Source: a virus
Reading direction: 5' to 3' (one strand)
IMG/VR virus record: IMGVR_UViG_3300050821_004048
Coordinates: 1-62,438 of that record
Length of the DNA stretch: 62,438 nucleotides
Positions 21,527-30,368 of this stretch are shown here, piece after piece. Made by a program: the position numbers and the translations under genes. Numbering within the stretch: the first letter of the stretch is position 1; each line of letters begins with the position of its first letter. Below the pieces are notes generated by a model. The model was not told where the DNA came from. It saw only the letters and a list, made by a program, of their open reading frames with translations, and did no database searches.

Positions 21527-21850
21527 GTGCTCGTGGGTTTGTTGATCGATGGTGAGATGTTCCACGTCTACGATAAGGACGTGCACGCAGGATATACCGT
21601 ACTAGCCAGGGAACTGGAACATCGTTTCCCGGAGCGGACATTGCGTGTGACCCGTCAACAAGTCCATATGTGGTCCACCAGAAGAGACCAGAACAACTTC
21701 CCGCAGCAGTATCGTGTCGCCACTCTCAGTGGCAAGATCAAGAACCTGTACAAGATCGAAGAAGTAGTCGATTGGTACCGTACCTACGTACCGAGTCGTG
21801 GAGGCCGAACCCGTACTGTCGCTGTGGACAACTCCCAACCAAGCGAGTAG
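21527..21850 (+). CDS. Probable DNA-binding protein
   Basis: 107 residues from a GTG at 21527 with GAGAGGTACAAAGT upstream. VLARELEHRFPERTLRVTRQ and QVHMWSTRRDQNNFPQQ resemble a helix-turn-helix in which the second helix reads DNA, followed by KIEEVVDWYRTYVPSRGGR, a C-terminal helix of the kind seen in small AlpA/MerR-like phage regulators. The similarity is by pattern only. It could regulate early or middle genes. Confidence 0.55.
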   Translation: MLVGLLIDGEMFHVYDKDVHAGYTVLARELEHRFPERTLRVTRQQVHMWSTRRDQNNFPQQYRVATLSGKIKNLYKIEEVVDWYRTYVPSRGGRTRTVAVDNSQPSE

Positions 21851-21873
21851 AGTTCTCGATGCCAACAGGAAAA

Positions 21874-21904
21874 CGGGTGGCAAGCCTCTACGGCCCGCCA
21901 CCCG
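21874..21904 (+). terminator. Hairpin after 21527-21850
   Basis: Eight-bp stem CGGGTGGC/GCCACCCG with a 15-base loop and no T-run, ending 21 bases before the next ATG. Confidence 0.5.
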
Positions 21905-21925
21905 GTATTGAAAGGAATGATGGAG

Positions 21926-22483
21926 ATGAACGAGAAGGCTTCCTGGAACAGATTCCTGGGTCTGCGCACCCATGTGATTGTTTCGCCGGAGGGTGGCCGC
22001 AGACGTGTGTGGGATCGCATGGCCGACCTGGAGAATCAGTTGGCGCAAGCTCACCAGAAGATCCAGATTCTGGAAAACAATCTGGCCGACGTGAACGATG
22101 CCTGGGGTGCCTCTCTGGCAGAGCTGGACTCCGCCAACGAACGGGCCGATGTTATCAAAGGCAGACTGGAGCTAGCGGTCCAAGCTAATCAAGTCAACAT
22201 GAGCCGTGTCGACTTCGTGTTCCCCGAGCGTCCGAAGACCGAATTCATTGATCAGGCCACCTACCCGATCGACATCACATCGCTTCGTGCCGATCTTTCC
22301 GAACCGATCACCGGCAAGGTAACCCAGATGAATCCGGATACGGGTGACCACGAGACGGTAGAAACCCCTCTGGACAAGTTGACCAAAGACACAGAGGAAT
22401 TTCGTCTCAGCCTGGTTCGTGTAGCCCAACGCGGGGTGTTCTTCGCCTCGCCGACCCACGTCCCCGGCATGAAGGCCAGTTGA
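21926..22483 (+). CDS. Coiled-coil protein, last rightward gene
   Basis: 185 residues; ATG 21926 chosen for spacing from AAAGGA (ATGs at 21917 and 21920 are alternatives). After a basic N-terminus, residues 30-85 are a heptad-type coiled coil (MADLENQLAQAHQKIQILEN...ELDSANERADVIKGR). The C-terminal half is a small globular part with YPIDITSLRADLSEP. No family is recognised. Its stop lies 16 bases before the shared terminator. Confidence 0.65.
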   Translation: MNEKASWNRFLGLRTHVIVSPEGGRRRVWDRMADLENQLAQAHQKIQILENNLADVNDAWGASLAELDSANERADVIKGRLELAVQANQVNMSRVDFVFPERPKTEFIDQATYPIDITSLRADLSEPITGKVTQMNPDTGDHETVETPLDKLTKDTEEFRLSLVRVAQRGVFFASPTHVPGMKAS

Positions 22484-22499
22484 TTCAAGAACGATCAAA

Positions 22500-22531
22500 G
22501 ACGCCCCACTCAGCTCGCCGGGTGGGGCGTC
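22500..22531. terminator. Bidirectional terminator between convergent gene blocks
   Basis: Ten-bp GC stem (GACGCCCCAC/GTGGGGCGTC) with a 12-base loop at the meeting point of the rightward and leftward halves. It overlaps the last codons of the lysin gene. Confidence 0.7.
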
Positions 22532-23409
22532 GCCGCGTCTGCGATGGCCTTCTGTACGGCTGCGACAATCGCTGCCTCATCAAGACCGTGCTGCGCGCTG
22601 AGTTGACCAATGAGGGCGGTGATCGCAGCGGTACTCGCGGCGATCTGCCGTTCCAACTCGCTGGTCTTGTTCTCTGCGACTTGGTCGCGCCATGCCTGGA
22701 CCGTGCCCATGCGGGCCTCGCCGCCGGACAGCGGGTCAGGCTCGGTGTGGTTCCACACGGCTAGGGCAACCGCTGCAATGTCTTCTGGTGTCACAATGTC
22801 CTCCGATGGTGTCGTAGTGGTCGGCTGTACGGTCAGCACGGCCCACGCCCGCAGAGCTGCGGAGTCGGCAAGTGGGCAGTAGTCCGCATCAATAGGGTTG
22901 TCGTTGTACTGGTGGAACACCCACGGGGCATGAATGCCAGGATCACCGGCGGCTCGTCCCGAGGTGGCGATCCACAGGAAGTCGGCACAGAATCCGCTTG
23001 TGTCGACGTTGTTCCAGTAGTCCGCGTTGCAGTACATGCCGACGCGGTTGTTCGGCATCTTCGCCTTGACATACCGCAGCCACGCGTCCTTGTACGCTAC
23101 CTGCTGGCCGTGAGGTACCAACGCGTTGCTGCTGTCGTATCCCTCCCAGTCGAGGATGATCACGTCTCCCGGCTGCCACGCGACCCGCGAGAGGAAGAAG
23201 TCTGCCTCAGCCCGTGGAGAGTTTCCCATGAACGGGTAGTGGTAGCCGCCCCAGACCAGGCCGTCGGCCTTGGCGTGGTCGCGCTGTCGTGTCCACAGCG
23301 GATTGACGTACGACAAGCCTTCGGTGACCTTGACGAAAGCAAACGACAGGCCGTTTGTGTTGGGCTGCGCAGACTGGAAACTGGACCAGTCCTGACCGTA
23401 GATTCCTAT
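22510..23409 (-). CDS. Endolysin, GH25 muramidase; ATA start proposed
   Basis: About 299 residues if read from ATA 23409, which has AAGGA eight bases upstream. The first standard start (TTG 23316) would remove the conserved beginning, GIYGQDWSSFQ, whose Asp is part of the GH25 active site. Other GH25 features are VKVTEGLSYVNP, WGGYHYPF, ILDWEGYD (Asp-x-Glu pair) and VGMYCNADYW. After about residue 200 comes a helical C-terminal domain (VALAVWNHTEPDP, GEARMGTVQAWRDQVAENK) of the type that targets the lysin or forms oligomers in actinophages. It degrades the host cell wall at lysis, next to two membrane proteins. The start codon is uncertain. Confidence 0.88.
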   Translation of the reverse strand: MGIYGQDWSSFQSAQPNTNGLSFAFVKVTEGLSYVNPLWTRQRDHAKADGLVWGGYHYPFMGNSPRAEADFFLSRVAWQPGDVIILDWEGYDSSNALVPHGQQVAYKDAWLRYVKAKMPNNRVGMYCNADYWNNVDTSGFCADFLWIATSGRAAGDPGIHAPWVFHQYNDNPIDADYCPLADSAALRAWAVLTVQPTTTTPSEDIVTPEDIAAVALAVWNHTEPDPLSGGEARMGTVQAWRDQVAENKTSELERQIAASTAAITALIGQLSAQHGLDEAAIVAAVQKAIADAATPHPAS

Positions 23410-23422
23410 CGGCTCAATCCTT

Positions 23423-23863
23423 TCAAGAGATCAGATTTCGTACGTATACTTCGGCTTCGAAATCCGAAGCACTTGCGTGGTGAATTCCACCGTGGCCTCG
23501 ATGGTGCTTTGCGCAATAGAAGACCAGATTGGAACCTGATTCCACCCAGGCACCGATCTCGTTCTGATCTGAAATTCCTGGGTAATCATGTTCCAGCAGG
23601 GCGAGGTCGACACCGTTCTGCATACTGAATTCCACATGGCTGTGATGAAGTTCGAGGCCCCCGCCGCATTCCGACACATCACCGCTTCGTCTTTCGGCGA
23701 AATGGCAGACGGCCGTTTCCACATGGGTCTTCCGATAGTGTTCGAAATCCTTGTAGTGCGGATCGTCGGTACGGGCCGGATGCTCCGGGTAGGCAATGGT
23801 GTAGTGGTTGGTGACACCCTGGGAATGGGCCGCCACGACCTTGCTTTCGGTCTGGTCTGTCAT
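23423..23863 (-). CDS. HNH-like protein of the lysis cassette
   Basis: 146 residues from ATG 23863, overlapping the upstream stop (ATGA). The first 55 residues are polar. The core has a Cys (SECGGGLELHHSHVEF), then MQNGVDLALLEHDYPG and NLVFYCAKHHRGHGGIHHAS, which fits an HNH nuclease core with one half of a zinc site; the remaining Cys residues (CHFAERR, YCAKHH) may complete it. Similar proteins lie among lysis genes in actinophages, where their role is unclear. Confidence 0.7.
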   Translation of the reverse strand: MTDQTESKVVAAHSQGVTNHYTIAYPEHPARTDDPHYKDFEHYRKTHVETAVCHFAERRSGDVSECGGGLELHHSHVEFSMQNGVDLALLEHDYPGISDQNEIGAWVESGSNLVFYCAKHHRGHGGIHHASASDFEAEVYVRNLIS

Positions 23864-24240
23864 GCTGCCGGGCCTCCATTCAGAGAAATCGAGTGGAGAT
23901 CTGTCACCATGACCTCTACCCGGTCCATTGTCAGGGCCATGTGGGTCATGGCCTCGTGATCGGCCGCAGCCTTGGCGTCCCTCTTGAAGTCTGCCAAGTT
24001 CTGGGACCTCTGGAGGGCTGGAAGGGCCCACCACTGGATCCAGTTGCTGGAGATGACTCCTAGGACCACCTTGGCACTGTTGGGCAGTGGGAGGACCAGC
24101 AGCGGGACGATGAGAGCCGCGTCGAACATGACCACGGAAGCCAGAACCTTGTCCGTGACCCATCCTAGGAACCGGTCATGGAAGCTGGCAGAAGCCTGCC
24201 TTAGTTCCTGGTACGGGTGGTTGACATTAGGGTGAGGCAC
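23860..24240 (-). CDS. Membrane protein, holin candidate 2
   Basis: 126 residues from a GTG at 24240 that shares one base with the upstream stop (TAGTG). Two hydrophobic stretches (LASVVMFDAALIVPLLVLPL and AKVVLGVISSNWIQWWALPA) are followed by a charged helical tail. Position between the tail genes and the lysin fits a holin or antiholin. No catalytic motif. The family is recalled only as a common actinophage membrane protein. Confidence 0.65.
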   Translation of the reverse strand: MPHPNVNHPYQELRQASASFHDRFLGWVTDKVLASVVMFDAALIVPLLVLPLPNSAKVVLGVISSNWIQWWALPALQRSQNLADFKRDAKAAADHEAMTHMALTMDRVEVMVTDLHSISLNGGPAA

Positions 24241-24548
24241 TATTTTCCACCTCTCAGAAACTGCAATATACTGATAACCATCATTGCTAGTGCGATGAAT
24301 GAAGGAACGATCCACTTAGTCCATTCACGAGTAATTCCTTCATTAGTGACTTCAACCTGTCGAGTAGTTTCCAGGACATCTACCCGCTTGCTGTCGTATT
24401 GGACCTTTTTCGACAGTTCCACCAATTCTGTTCTGTCAGCCTTGGTATCCAATTTTACATATAGCCGGTCGATGGACGTCTTGATTCCGTCGAGCAGCTC
24501 TTTGATGCTGTAACTGATCGATCCGCTGGAGTGCTCTTCGTCAGCCAC
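24240..24548 (-). CDS. Single-span membrane protein with coiled coil, holin candidate 1
   Basis: 102 residues from a GTG at 24548. A long N-terminal helix with heptad-like spacing (IKELLDGIKTSIDRLYVKL...ELVELSKKVQYDSKRVDVLE) leads to one C-terminal membrane span (WIVPSFIALAMMVISILQFL) and a short positive end (RGGK). This hemolysin XhlA-like layout is common in phage lysis cassettes and acts with a second membrane protein, here the downstream gene. Confidence 0.7.
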   Translation of the reverse strand: MADEEHSSGSISYSIKELLDGIKTSIDRLYVKLDTKADRTELVELSKKVQYDSKRVDVLETTRQVEVTNEGITREWTKWIVPSFIALAMMVISILQFLRGGK

Positions 24549-24576
24549 CTATGTCGTCACCACCCTCACACTGTTG

Positions 24577-26931
24577 TCAGGCTATCTGGACTACACCAGT
24601 AGGGGGCCACATGGCTCCAGTTGTCGGATACGTGATCTGTGAAACCGGAGAAATATATGACGTGACTTCCGGTGAAACAGCGAGAGTGATGTTCGATAGA
24701 TAAAGAACATTGCTCACGGAAGGAGTTCCGCCCTCGGTAGGAACGAGAGTCCCCTGAGATGCTCCGGCGGGTACCTGGAAATAGTTGGTCAGGTAAGTCC
24801 ATGTAGCTGCCGGGACACTGACTGAATTACTAGAGGTAGACAAGAAATTGTTTGACGAGTCGTACCAGTTCACAGACAGAGATACACTGCTGTATCCGGT
24901 AGGAGAATAAACCCAACCATTTGCCAAATACCAGTTAGGTGCATTGGAAGGTCCTATGTCAGTCAGTGTAGGACCCTTATTGGATTCCACGTACACAGTG
25001 GCAGATGTCCCGTTAGGGGTCATCAGGCCAGAGAACGAGAATCCTCCATGAACCTGCGCGTTCGATTGCACGAAAGTACAGTTGGTAGGTGTCCAGTTGG
25101 CCACACCTGAAGTGAACGTTGAATTGAGGTTCAGCGGGTTGTTAGGTTTCTGTACGGATTCGAGGTCTCCTGTGAGTAGACCAGCATGGTTGTACACAAA
25201 TGTGGATGTTCTGGTGGCGTGATTGCTGTCTGCTGTATTTCCTGTATTGGTGGGGTCTTCCCAGGTATGGAGAATTTCACCTGAAGCTGTCCCGTCATAG
25301 ACAGACAGCAGCATGCTCCATGTATTGCCGAGAAAACTGGTGGACCATGACCCACCATGACGACTCGACTGGAGAGCATTGAAAGGCAATGGACTGGCAT
25401 CTCCGAACCCATACTGGGTCCCTACTGCTGGGGAAGGAATTCGGTGTTGTTGAAACACCACATGGTATACATTTCCCGGAGTCAATCCAGTAGCTGCAAG
25501 GGGGATAGACATAATTGGAGCAGGTGTCAAACTAGTGTAATACGTTTTTGACTGAGGAATATTAGGATTGATCATCAGCCACACATCATTACCAGAATTA
25601 TATGAGGCAACCAATTCTACGCCTGCTTCACGCCATTGTTGCGTGATCCACTGGTCAGCTGGTCCATCAGTAGGGGATACGCTCAAAGTCTGTATAGCAT
25701 TTGTGTATGTTGTAGAGGTTGTATACCCTCCTACAGCAGACACGGACGAATCAGTGATAGCTGTATCCCATCCAGGAGCATAAGCCCACATGGCCACAGG
25801 AAGACTAGGACCAGTATTCCATGTGTTCAATGATCCGTCTGGATTTATGTACGCGTAATAAACGTTGTTGACGGCTGTACCAAAAAGAATAGTAGAACCA
25901 CCAGCAACAATCATCCAATTACCTATGACGGCAACAACAGGACTGTGGATGAAAATAGGAAGGCTGGATACGAGATTCCAAGAACTCAACTGCCCATTGT
26001 TTACAGTAGCCGAATAAACAGTGTTGAGTACTGACGGTCCTGTCGAGTCATATCCGCCGACCATATACACGGTATTTCCGAAAGAAGCTCCGCTGGCCTG
26101 CTGAATAGGTCTGGGAAGACTGGCCTGGGAACTCCAACTGCTTACTGCTCCGGTGTTGGGGTCCCATCCGGCAACCCACACTTGGGTAAGGGATCCGGTG
26201 CCGTCATTTCCTCCGGCAAATACAAGAGAATCTTGAGTAGTAACAACTGTGGACCAGAAGGCACCTTTGGGAACCGTAGGATTAGAAACTCCTAGACCGA
26301 TAGTGTTTCCTCCGGTATAAGGTACTACCGTGATATTTCCTACTGGTACCGATGTTTCCCCACCGGCCAGAATTGTGTAATTACCGGAAGTAAATACAGA
26401 GGCGCTTTGGGCCGCTCCTCCACTACCGTCTCCAGCAGGTCCAGCCCATGCATTGGAGTTGATACTTCCTGTTGCGTATCTGCTGTTGTACCTGGCTGTG
26501 GCCAGCGGCTTCGTGCTGTTAGCCAACCCTGTGAGATCTCCTAGGTTGGAAATCCACGAAGCAGGAATTGTGGCAGAAGCGATCGGACTAGTGGTAACAG
26601 GCGATCCTGACCCATTGTCATTGCATAGGCTGACAGATACATCGCTGCCGGTCCCGAAAGACGACATAGGAATAGTGATGCGCCCTATGGATGTTTTTCC
26701 AGCAGGCATGGTGAAAGGCTGAGCATAGTCAGTACTGTTTCCCGGAACAACCATAGTAAATCGAGTACCGCCAAATGGGGTGACGATATTGGCACCTTCA
26801 TACACGGTATTGATGTTGTGAGTACCCAAAAGTTGATTGACATTGGAAGAAGAGTTAACGGAGTTTTGGTCCCCCTCTACTCCATTAACTGGAGACTGCC
26901 AAAGAGGAGTTGTGTTCACATTCTCACCCAC
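24577..26931 (-). CDS. Tail fibre protein with Kelch propeller inserted in a beta domain
   Basis: 784 residues from a GTG at 26931. It starts with the same domain as 27401-28162 and 29615-30367 (VNQLLGTH...TVYEG, then a beta sandwich). After about residue 150 this domain is interrupted by Kelch-type repeats up to about 430: GGNDGTGSLTQVWVAGWDP, VYMVGGYDSTGPSVLNTV, WMIVAGGS and VSAVGGYTTS are blades with the GG and W signatures. The sandwich then resumes (IPLAATGLTPGNVYHVVF, VYDGTASGEILHTWED, FVYNHAGLLTGDLE). The last 150 residues are another beta domain. Likely a host-binding fibre. Confidence 0.78.
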   Translation of the reverse strand: MGENVNTTPLWQSPVNGVEGDQNSVNSSSNVNQLLGTHNINTVYEGANIVTPFGGTRFTMVVPGNSTDYAQPFTMPAGKTSIGRITIPMSSFGTGSDVSVSLCNDNGSGSPVTTSPIASATIPASWISNLGDLTGLANSTKPLATARYNSRYATGSINSNAWAGPAGDGSGGAAQSASVFTSGNYTILAGGETSVPVGNITVVPYTGGNTIGLGVSNPTVPKGAFWSTVVTTQDSLVFAGGNDGTGSLTQVWVAGWDPNTGAVSSWSSQASLPRPIQQASGASFGNTVYMVGGYDSTGPSVLNTVYSATVNNGQLSSWNLVSSLPIFIHSPVVAVIGNWMIVAGGSTILFGTAVNNVYYAYINPDGSLNTWNTGPSLPVAMWAYAPGWDTAITDSSVSAVGGYTTSTTYTNAIQTLSVSPTDGPADQWITQQWREAGVELVASYNSGNDVWLMINPNIPQSKTYYTSLTPAPIMSIPLAATGLTPGNVYHVVFQQHRIPSPAVGTQYGFGDASPLPFNALQSSRHGGSWSTSFLGNTWSMLLSVYDGTASGEILHTWEDPTNTGNTADSNHATRTSTFVYNHAGLLTGDLESVQKPNNPLNLNSTFTSGVANWTPTNCTFVQSNAQVHGGFSFSGLMTPNGTSATVYVESNKGPTLTDIGPSNAPNWYLANGWVYSPTGYSSVSLSVNWYDSSNNFLSTSSNSVSVPAATWTYLTNYFQVPAGASQGTLVPTEGGTPSVSNVLYLSNITLAVSPEVTSYISPVSQITYPTTGAMWPPTGVVQIA

Positions 26932-27401
26932 TCCACGGTCATGCTGCTGGTCATCGCACCATTTACGTCAGTATTGAGGTTTCCGCCGCTGGTCTGGAAC
27001 GTCTCCATCTTGAACGTATCGCCTACTACTGCCTGAACGAACACGCGTGGAAGAACGATACTGTTAACAGATGTGGAAGAAGCAGGAATTTCTACCTGGC
27101 TTCCAGTAATGTTGGTGGAAGCATTGTATACAAACAAGGCATCACGGACACCAGTCGCATTGGCTGTCCACAGAACGATGCCGTTGAGTGAATAGAGACC
27201 AGAGACTTTCACCGTATAAACAGTAGGGCTTCCCGCACTCCACCCAGTCCAGGTGTCAAACTGGGCAGCTCCGAAAATGACCGCCGAGGCAGAACCTCCA
27301 GTGGCAATCGTCTGCCCCACTGTCTGTGTAAGGTATGCAACCGGCTTGTTGTCGTGGAACGACTGCCGGGCTGCTACCAACGTACCGAGAGTGTCAGACA
27401 T
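26916..27401 (-). CDS. Tail fibre head protein, C1q/TNF-like trimer fold
   Basis: 161 residues from ATG 27401, whose A is shared with the upstream TGA. The pattern VAYLTQTVGQTIATG, YTVKVSGLYSLNGIVLWTAN, DALFVYNAST, VFVQAVVGDTFKMETFQTSGG and TVEWVRM matches the jelly-roll of C1q/TNF-like phage fibre heads (tissue-like trimers). It probably caps a fibre and binds a surface sugar. It overlaps the Kelch gene by 16 bases. Confidence 0.75.
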   Translation of the reverse strand: MSDTLGTLVAARQSFHDNKPVAYLTQTVGQTIATGGSASAVIFGAAQFDTWTGWSAGSPTVYTVKVSGLYSLNGIVLWTANATGVRDALFVYNASTNITGSQVEIPASSTSVNSIVLPRVFVQAVVGDTFKMETFQTSGGNLNTDVNGAMTSSMTVEWVRM

Positions 27402-28162
27402 CAGGAAACTCCCGTGAGAAGTCCATTAGAATAAGAGTACGTTCGATACGATTGAAGGTAGCCGGAAGCCGTTTGCCCGGCTGTGTATTCGCCGTACGTA
27501 CTGATTTCTCCGGTGGCGGTGTACGTAGAAACTGTCCACCTGGATCCGCTGTCTTCCACCACTGCTGTAAGAAGACCACTAGCTGTCTGGTCGAACACCT
27601 GGTACTCGAAACCGTATCCTTGAGCTGTCCATGTGACGCCATCAGGACTGGTAGAGGCTCCTGACACCTGGTTGGACTGAAACCAGGTGTAGGAATTGGA
27701 TACGTTTCCTGCGGCGGCTACCACAATCCAATATGTCGTACTGGCAGTTAGACCAGTTGCGGGAAGTGGGTATATCAGTTTAACCGTGTTGGTTCCGCCG
27801 CTGGCCAGATTGGCATATTCAGCAGTGATTGTCGTACTCACCAGTGCGGACCCAGCGGGGGCACCAGCGGAGTTGGCGAACAGGCCAACAGTCGTCGTTG
27901 CCAGACTGGAGCCGGATGTCGTAGTCGTCGTCACAGGGACGATGACGTACCCGATAGCCGTCTGCCCACCAGCCGTCGTAAACGACTGCGCCAGGTACGT
28001 TCCGTTGGTGTTGGTGGTTGTTGATCCTGCGGTAGTCTGCGCGGCGGTCTGTACGGCGGCGTACAGCTCATTGGACGGGTGAGGGCCGAGGAACTGGTTG
28101 ATCTGGGACGCCAGCGGCGGCTGACCTGTTGTAGCAGCCTCCCAGGCAGGTATTCCTGTCAC
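27401..28162 (-). CDS. Minor tail/fibre protein, paralogue of 29615-30367
   Basis: 253 residues from a GTG at 28162 (GTGA overlap). A conserved N-terminal SQINQFLGPHPSNELY leads into a beta sandwich (TAIGYVIVPVT, TTVGLFANSAGAPAGSALV, YPLPATGLTASTTYWIVVAA), then an asparagine- and tyrosine-rich second part ending SYSNGLLTGVS. It aligns along its full length with the 29615 product and, in two pieces, with the Kelch fibre. Probably a tail-tip fibre or a trimer adaptor. Confidence 0.72.
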   Translation of the reverse strand: MTGIPAWEAATTGQPPLASQINQFLGPHPSNELYAAVQTAAQTTAGSTTTNTNGTYLAQSFTTAGGQTAIGYVIVPVTTTTTSGSSLATTTVGLFANSAGAPAGSALVSTTITAEYANLASGGTNTVKLIYPLPATGLTASTTYWIVVAAAGNVSNSYTWFQSNQVSGASTSPDGVTWTAQGYGFEYQVFDQTASGLLTAVVEDSGSRWTVSTYTATGEISTYGEYTAGQTASGYLQSYRTYSYSNGLLTGVS

Positions 28163-29613
28163 GAGATGGCCGCCCAGTAGCTAACGCCCTCTTGTGTACT
28201 CGCCGATAGGGTGATCGATCCGGGGAGAGAGGTGTTAGCCGTACTGTTGATAGCGAACCTGTAGTTGGCCGCCGTCAAACCAGCATTGATCGTACTCGAT
28301 GCTCCGGCGAGGCCGTTCAATCGGGCCAGGGCGGGGCCTGTAGTCCCGTTGCACACGAAGGCAACGTAGTAGGTGCCCGCCGCCGCTGCGTAGGGGGTGA
28401 CAAGAGGTGTGGTATACAAGCCGGTGGTGGCGGCCCACGAAGTCGACAGGGATGCGGACGTGCCACGCAGGGTGCCCGTGGAGTCGTAGATACCGGCGAA
28501 ACTCTGGCTTGCGGTGAGGCCCGACCCGACCGTATTGACCTGGTACAGGATGTTGGTGATCGTCGCTGCGTATCGGAGATTCATCTTTACCAGGTGGATA
28601 ACACCCGATGTGGATAGCGCAGTGGAGTTTGTAGGTGTTGCCGCGTCGTATGCCCAAGCAAGCAAATTTTGGTCTGACGGCTGAAAAGTGGCAGTCGGGA
28701 GAGGAACCCCGTTCACCGTGAGCTGGTCGGTGTTACCCAGTTCCAGGTGGTTGTACGTAGTGGTACCGGAATTCGGCCACAGGTTTTGCAGGTTCGGATT
28801 GACAGCACCGTTGTTCTGGACGTTAGCCGTTACCGATGTCTGAACTGTTCCACCAGTAACCGTAGGGGCGATCACACCAGAACTGATTCTCAATCCGATG
28901 TTGTTCAACTCGCAGTACGGATTGATGATAGTCGTGCCGTGGGCCCCCGTGTCCAGGAAGATTCCATTGCCTGCGGCGTTCTCAATATCTGGGTGGATCA
29001 GCGTGGTGGAGTGCGTATTGGTGATATACACGCCAGAGCTTCCGACATCGTCGCCCTGGGGAACCAGGTGGGCATCTATAACGGTATTGGAATGAGATGT
29101 TCCAGCAATATTGATTCCGGAACTGGAAGTGCCACCGTAGTTGATTCTACATGCTCTAATCTCATTATAGTGGCATGTACTGGCATTCATGAGAACACCG
29201 ACCAGCGGAGCCACACCAGATGATCCGCCAGCATCGATTAGAACACGTTCAATTGTGGATGAGTTGAAGTTGCTGGCGTCAATCGCCGTACCCAGATGGG
29301 ATGCTCCAGTCTGGGAGATACGCATGTCACGGATGAACACTCGGGTGTTGGCAGATGTGGCCTTGAGTGCGGGAGTGACGGTACTTCCGTTGTACTGGAT
29401 CTGAGATCCCCACCCACTGCCAACGATCTGCGTACCTGATACGGCAACAGTCAACGAGGCGGTGATCACATAGATACCCGTAGGGAAAAACACCGTGCTG
29501 CCGTTTGTAGAAACGGCATTAAGAGCAGCTTGAATGGCAGCAGTGTCATCGTTGACACCATTTCCAAGGGCTCCGAAATCCTGAGGTGTCACGTACCCTA
29601 CGAGAAAAGGCAT
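28159..29613 (-). CDS. Tailspike-like protein with pectate-lyase beta-helix
   Basis: 484 residues from ATG 29613. The N-terminus is the classic DFGALGNGVNDDTAAIQAAL of pectate-lyase-3 type phage spikes, followed by beta-helix coils (GTQIVGSGWGSQIQYNG, TRVFIRDMRISQTGAS, GINIAGTSHSNTV) up to about residue 310. The final 170 residues form a separate beta module shared with 41211-41999 and 51066-54071. It may be an enzymatic spike that cuts cell-surface polysaccharide, or only a stalk; active-site residues cannot be assigned. Confidence 0.8.
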   Translation of the reverse strand: MPFLVGYVTPQDFGALGNGVNDDTAAIQAALNAVSTNGSTVFFPTGIYVITASLTVAVSGTQIVGSGWGSQIQYNGSTVTPALKATSANTRVFIRDMRISQTGASHLGTAIDASNFNSSTIERVLIDAGGSSGVAPLVGVLMNASTCHYNEIRACRINYGGTSSSGINIAGTSHSNTVIDAHLVPQGDDVGSSGVYITNTHSTTLIHPDIENAAGNGIFLDTGAHGTTIINPYCELNNIGLRISSGVIAPTVTGGTVQTSVTANVQNNGAVNPNLQNLWPNSGTTTYNHLELGNTDQLTVNGVPLPTATFQPSDQNLLAWAYDAATPTNSTALSTSGVIHLVKMNLRYAATITNILYQVNTVGSGLTASQSFAGIYDSTGTLRGTSASLSTSWAATTGLYTTPLVTPYAAAAGTYYVAFVCNGTTGPALARLNGLAGASSTINAGLTAANYRFAINSTANTSLPGSITLSASTQEGVSYWAAIS

Positions 29614-29614
29614 A

Positions 29615-30367
29615 TCAAATCACTCCGGTGAGAAGTCCGTTGGTGTACGATAGCGTATTGAAACTCTGCACATAACTACTGCCTTGCGCAACGGTGTACT
29701 GATCTATTGTCTGAATCTGCCCAGTACTGTTGTAGGAGAATACTGACCATCGTGCTCCGTTGTCTTCGTAAATCATATTCAGAAGGCCGGACGAAGTCTC
29801 GTCGTAAATTTGGTACATGAGTCCGTAAGACTGGGAAGTCCAGCTGATTCCGTCCGTTGAAGTTGTCGTACCAGTGACCTGGTTTGACCTCTGCCACACG
29901 TAGTAGTTGGTGGATGTGCCGACCGGACTGGTCACCAGATGATAACGTGTACTAGCTGTAAGTCCGCTGACGGCCAACGGAATACTGACCCAGAATGAAG
30001 AATCGTATATGTACTGGACGGATACGAGAACCGATGCAAGGGCCGATCCAGTAGGAACCCCACTACTGTCTGCGTAGATTCCCAGTACAAGGGACGGGAC
30101 GGAAGCCAGTGTGGGAGATCCCCCGACAGTACTGATTTGCAGTCCTACAGATCCCACAGATGTTTGGCCAGCAACGGTACTGAAAGCCTGGTCTAGATAC
30201 TGCCCCTGGGTAGTGGTGAATACTGCTGTGCCAGTTCCCTGACTGCTCTTCAGTACGCCGCCCTGATACAAGAACGTGGCGGTGTGGGACCCCAAGAGCT
30301 GGTTGACGAAGCCGGAATTTCCCTGATGCCCCGCTGTTGCAGCCAGCCATGTGGGAGTGACACTCAT
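29615..30367 (-). CDS. Minor tail/fibre protein, paralogue of 27401-28162
   Basis: 250 residues from ATG 30367. It starts with FVNQLLGSHTATFLYQGG, followed by a sandwich (GSVGLQISTVGG, LVLGIYADSSGVPTGSALA, SIPLAVSGLTASTRYHLVTS) and the end TNGLLTGVI after NQVTGTTTSTDGISWTSQSY. The close match to 27401-28162 shows a duplication with the beta-helix spike between the copies, which suggests each copy serves as an attachment base for a different fibre. Confidence 0.72.
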   Translation of the reverse strand: MSVTPTWLAATAGHQGNSGFVNQLLGSHTATFLYQGGVLKSSQGTGTAVFTTTQGQYLDQAFSTVAGQTSVGSVGLQISTVGGSPTLASVPSLVLGIYADSSGVPTGSALASVLVSVQYIYDSSFWVSIPLAVSGLTASTRYHLVTSPVGTSTNYYVWQRSNQVTGTTTSTDGISWTSQSYGLMYQIYDETSSGLLNMIYEDNGARWSVFSYNSTGQIQTIDQYTVAQGSSYVQSFNTLSYTNGLLTGVI

Positions 30368-30368
30368 G

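Noticed and set aside
23431-23817. 128-codon leftward frame inside the lysis-cassette HNH gene
   Set aside because: Alternative frame without the HNH-like core; the 23423-23863 frame carries the conserved residues.
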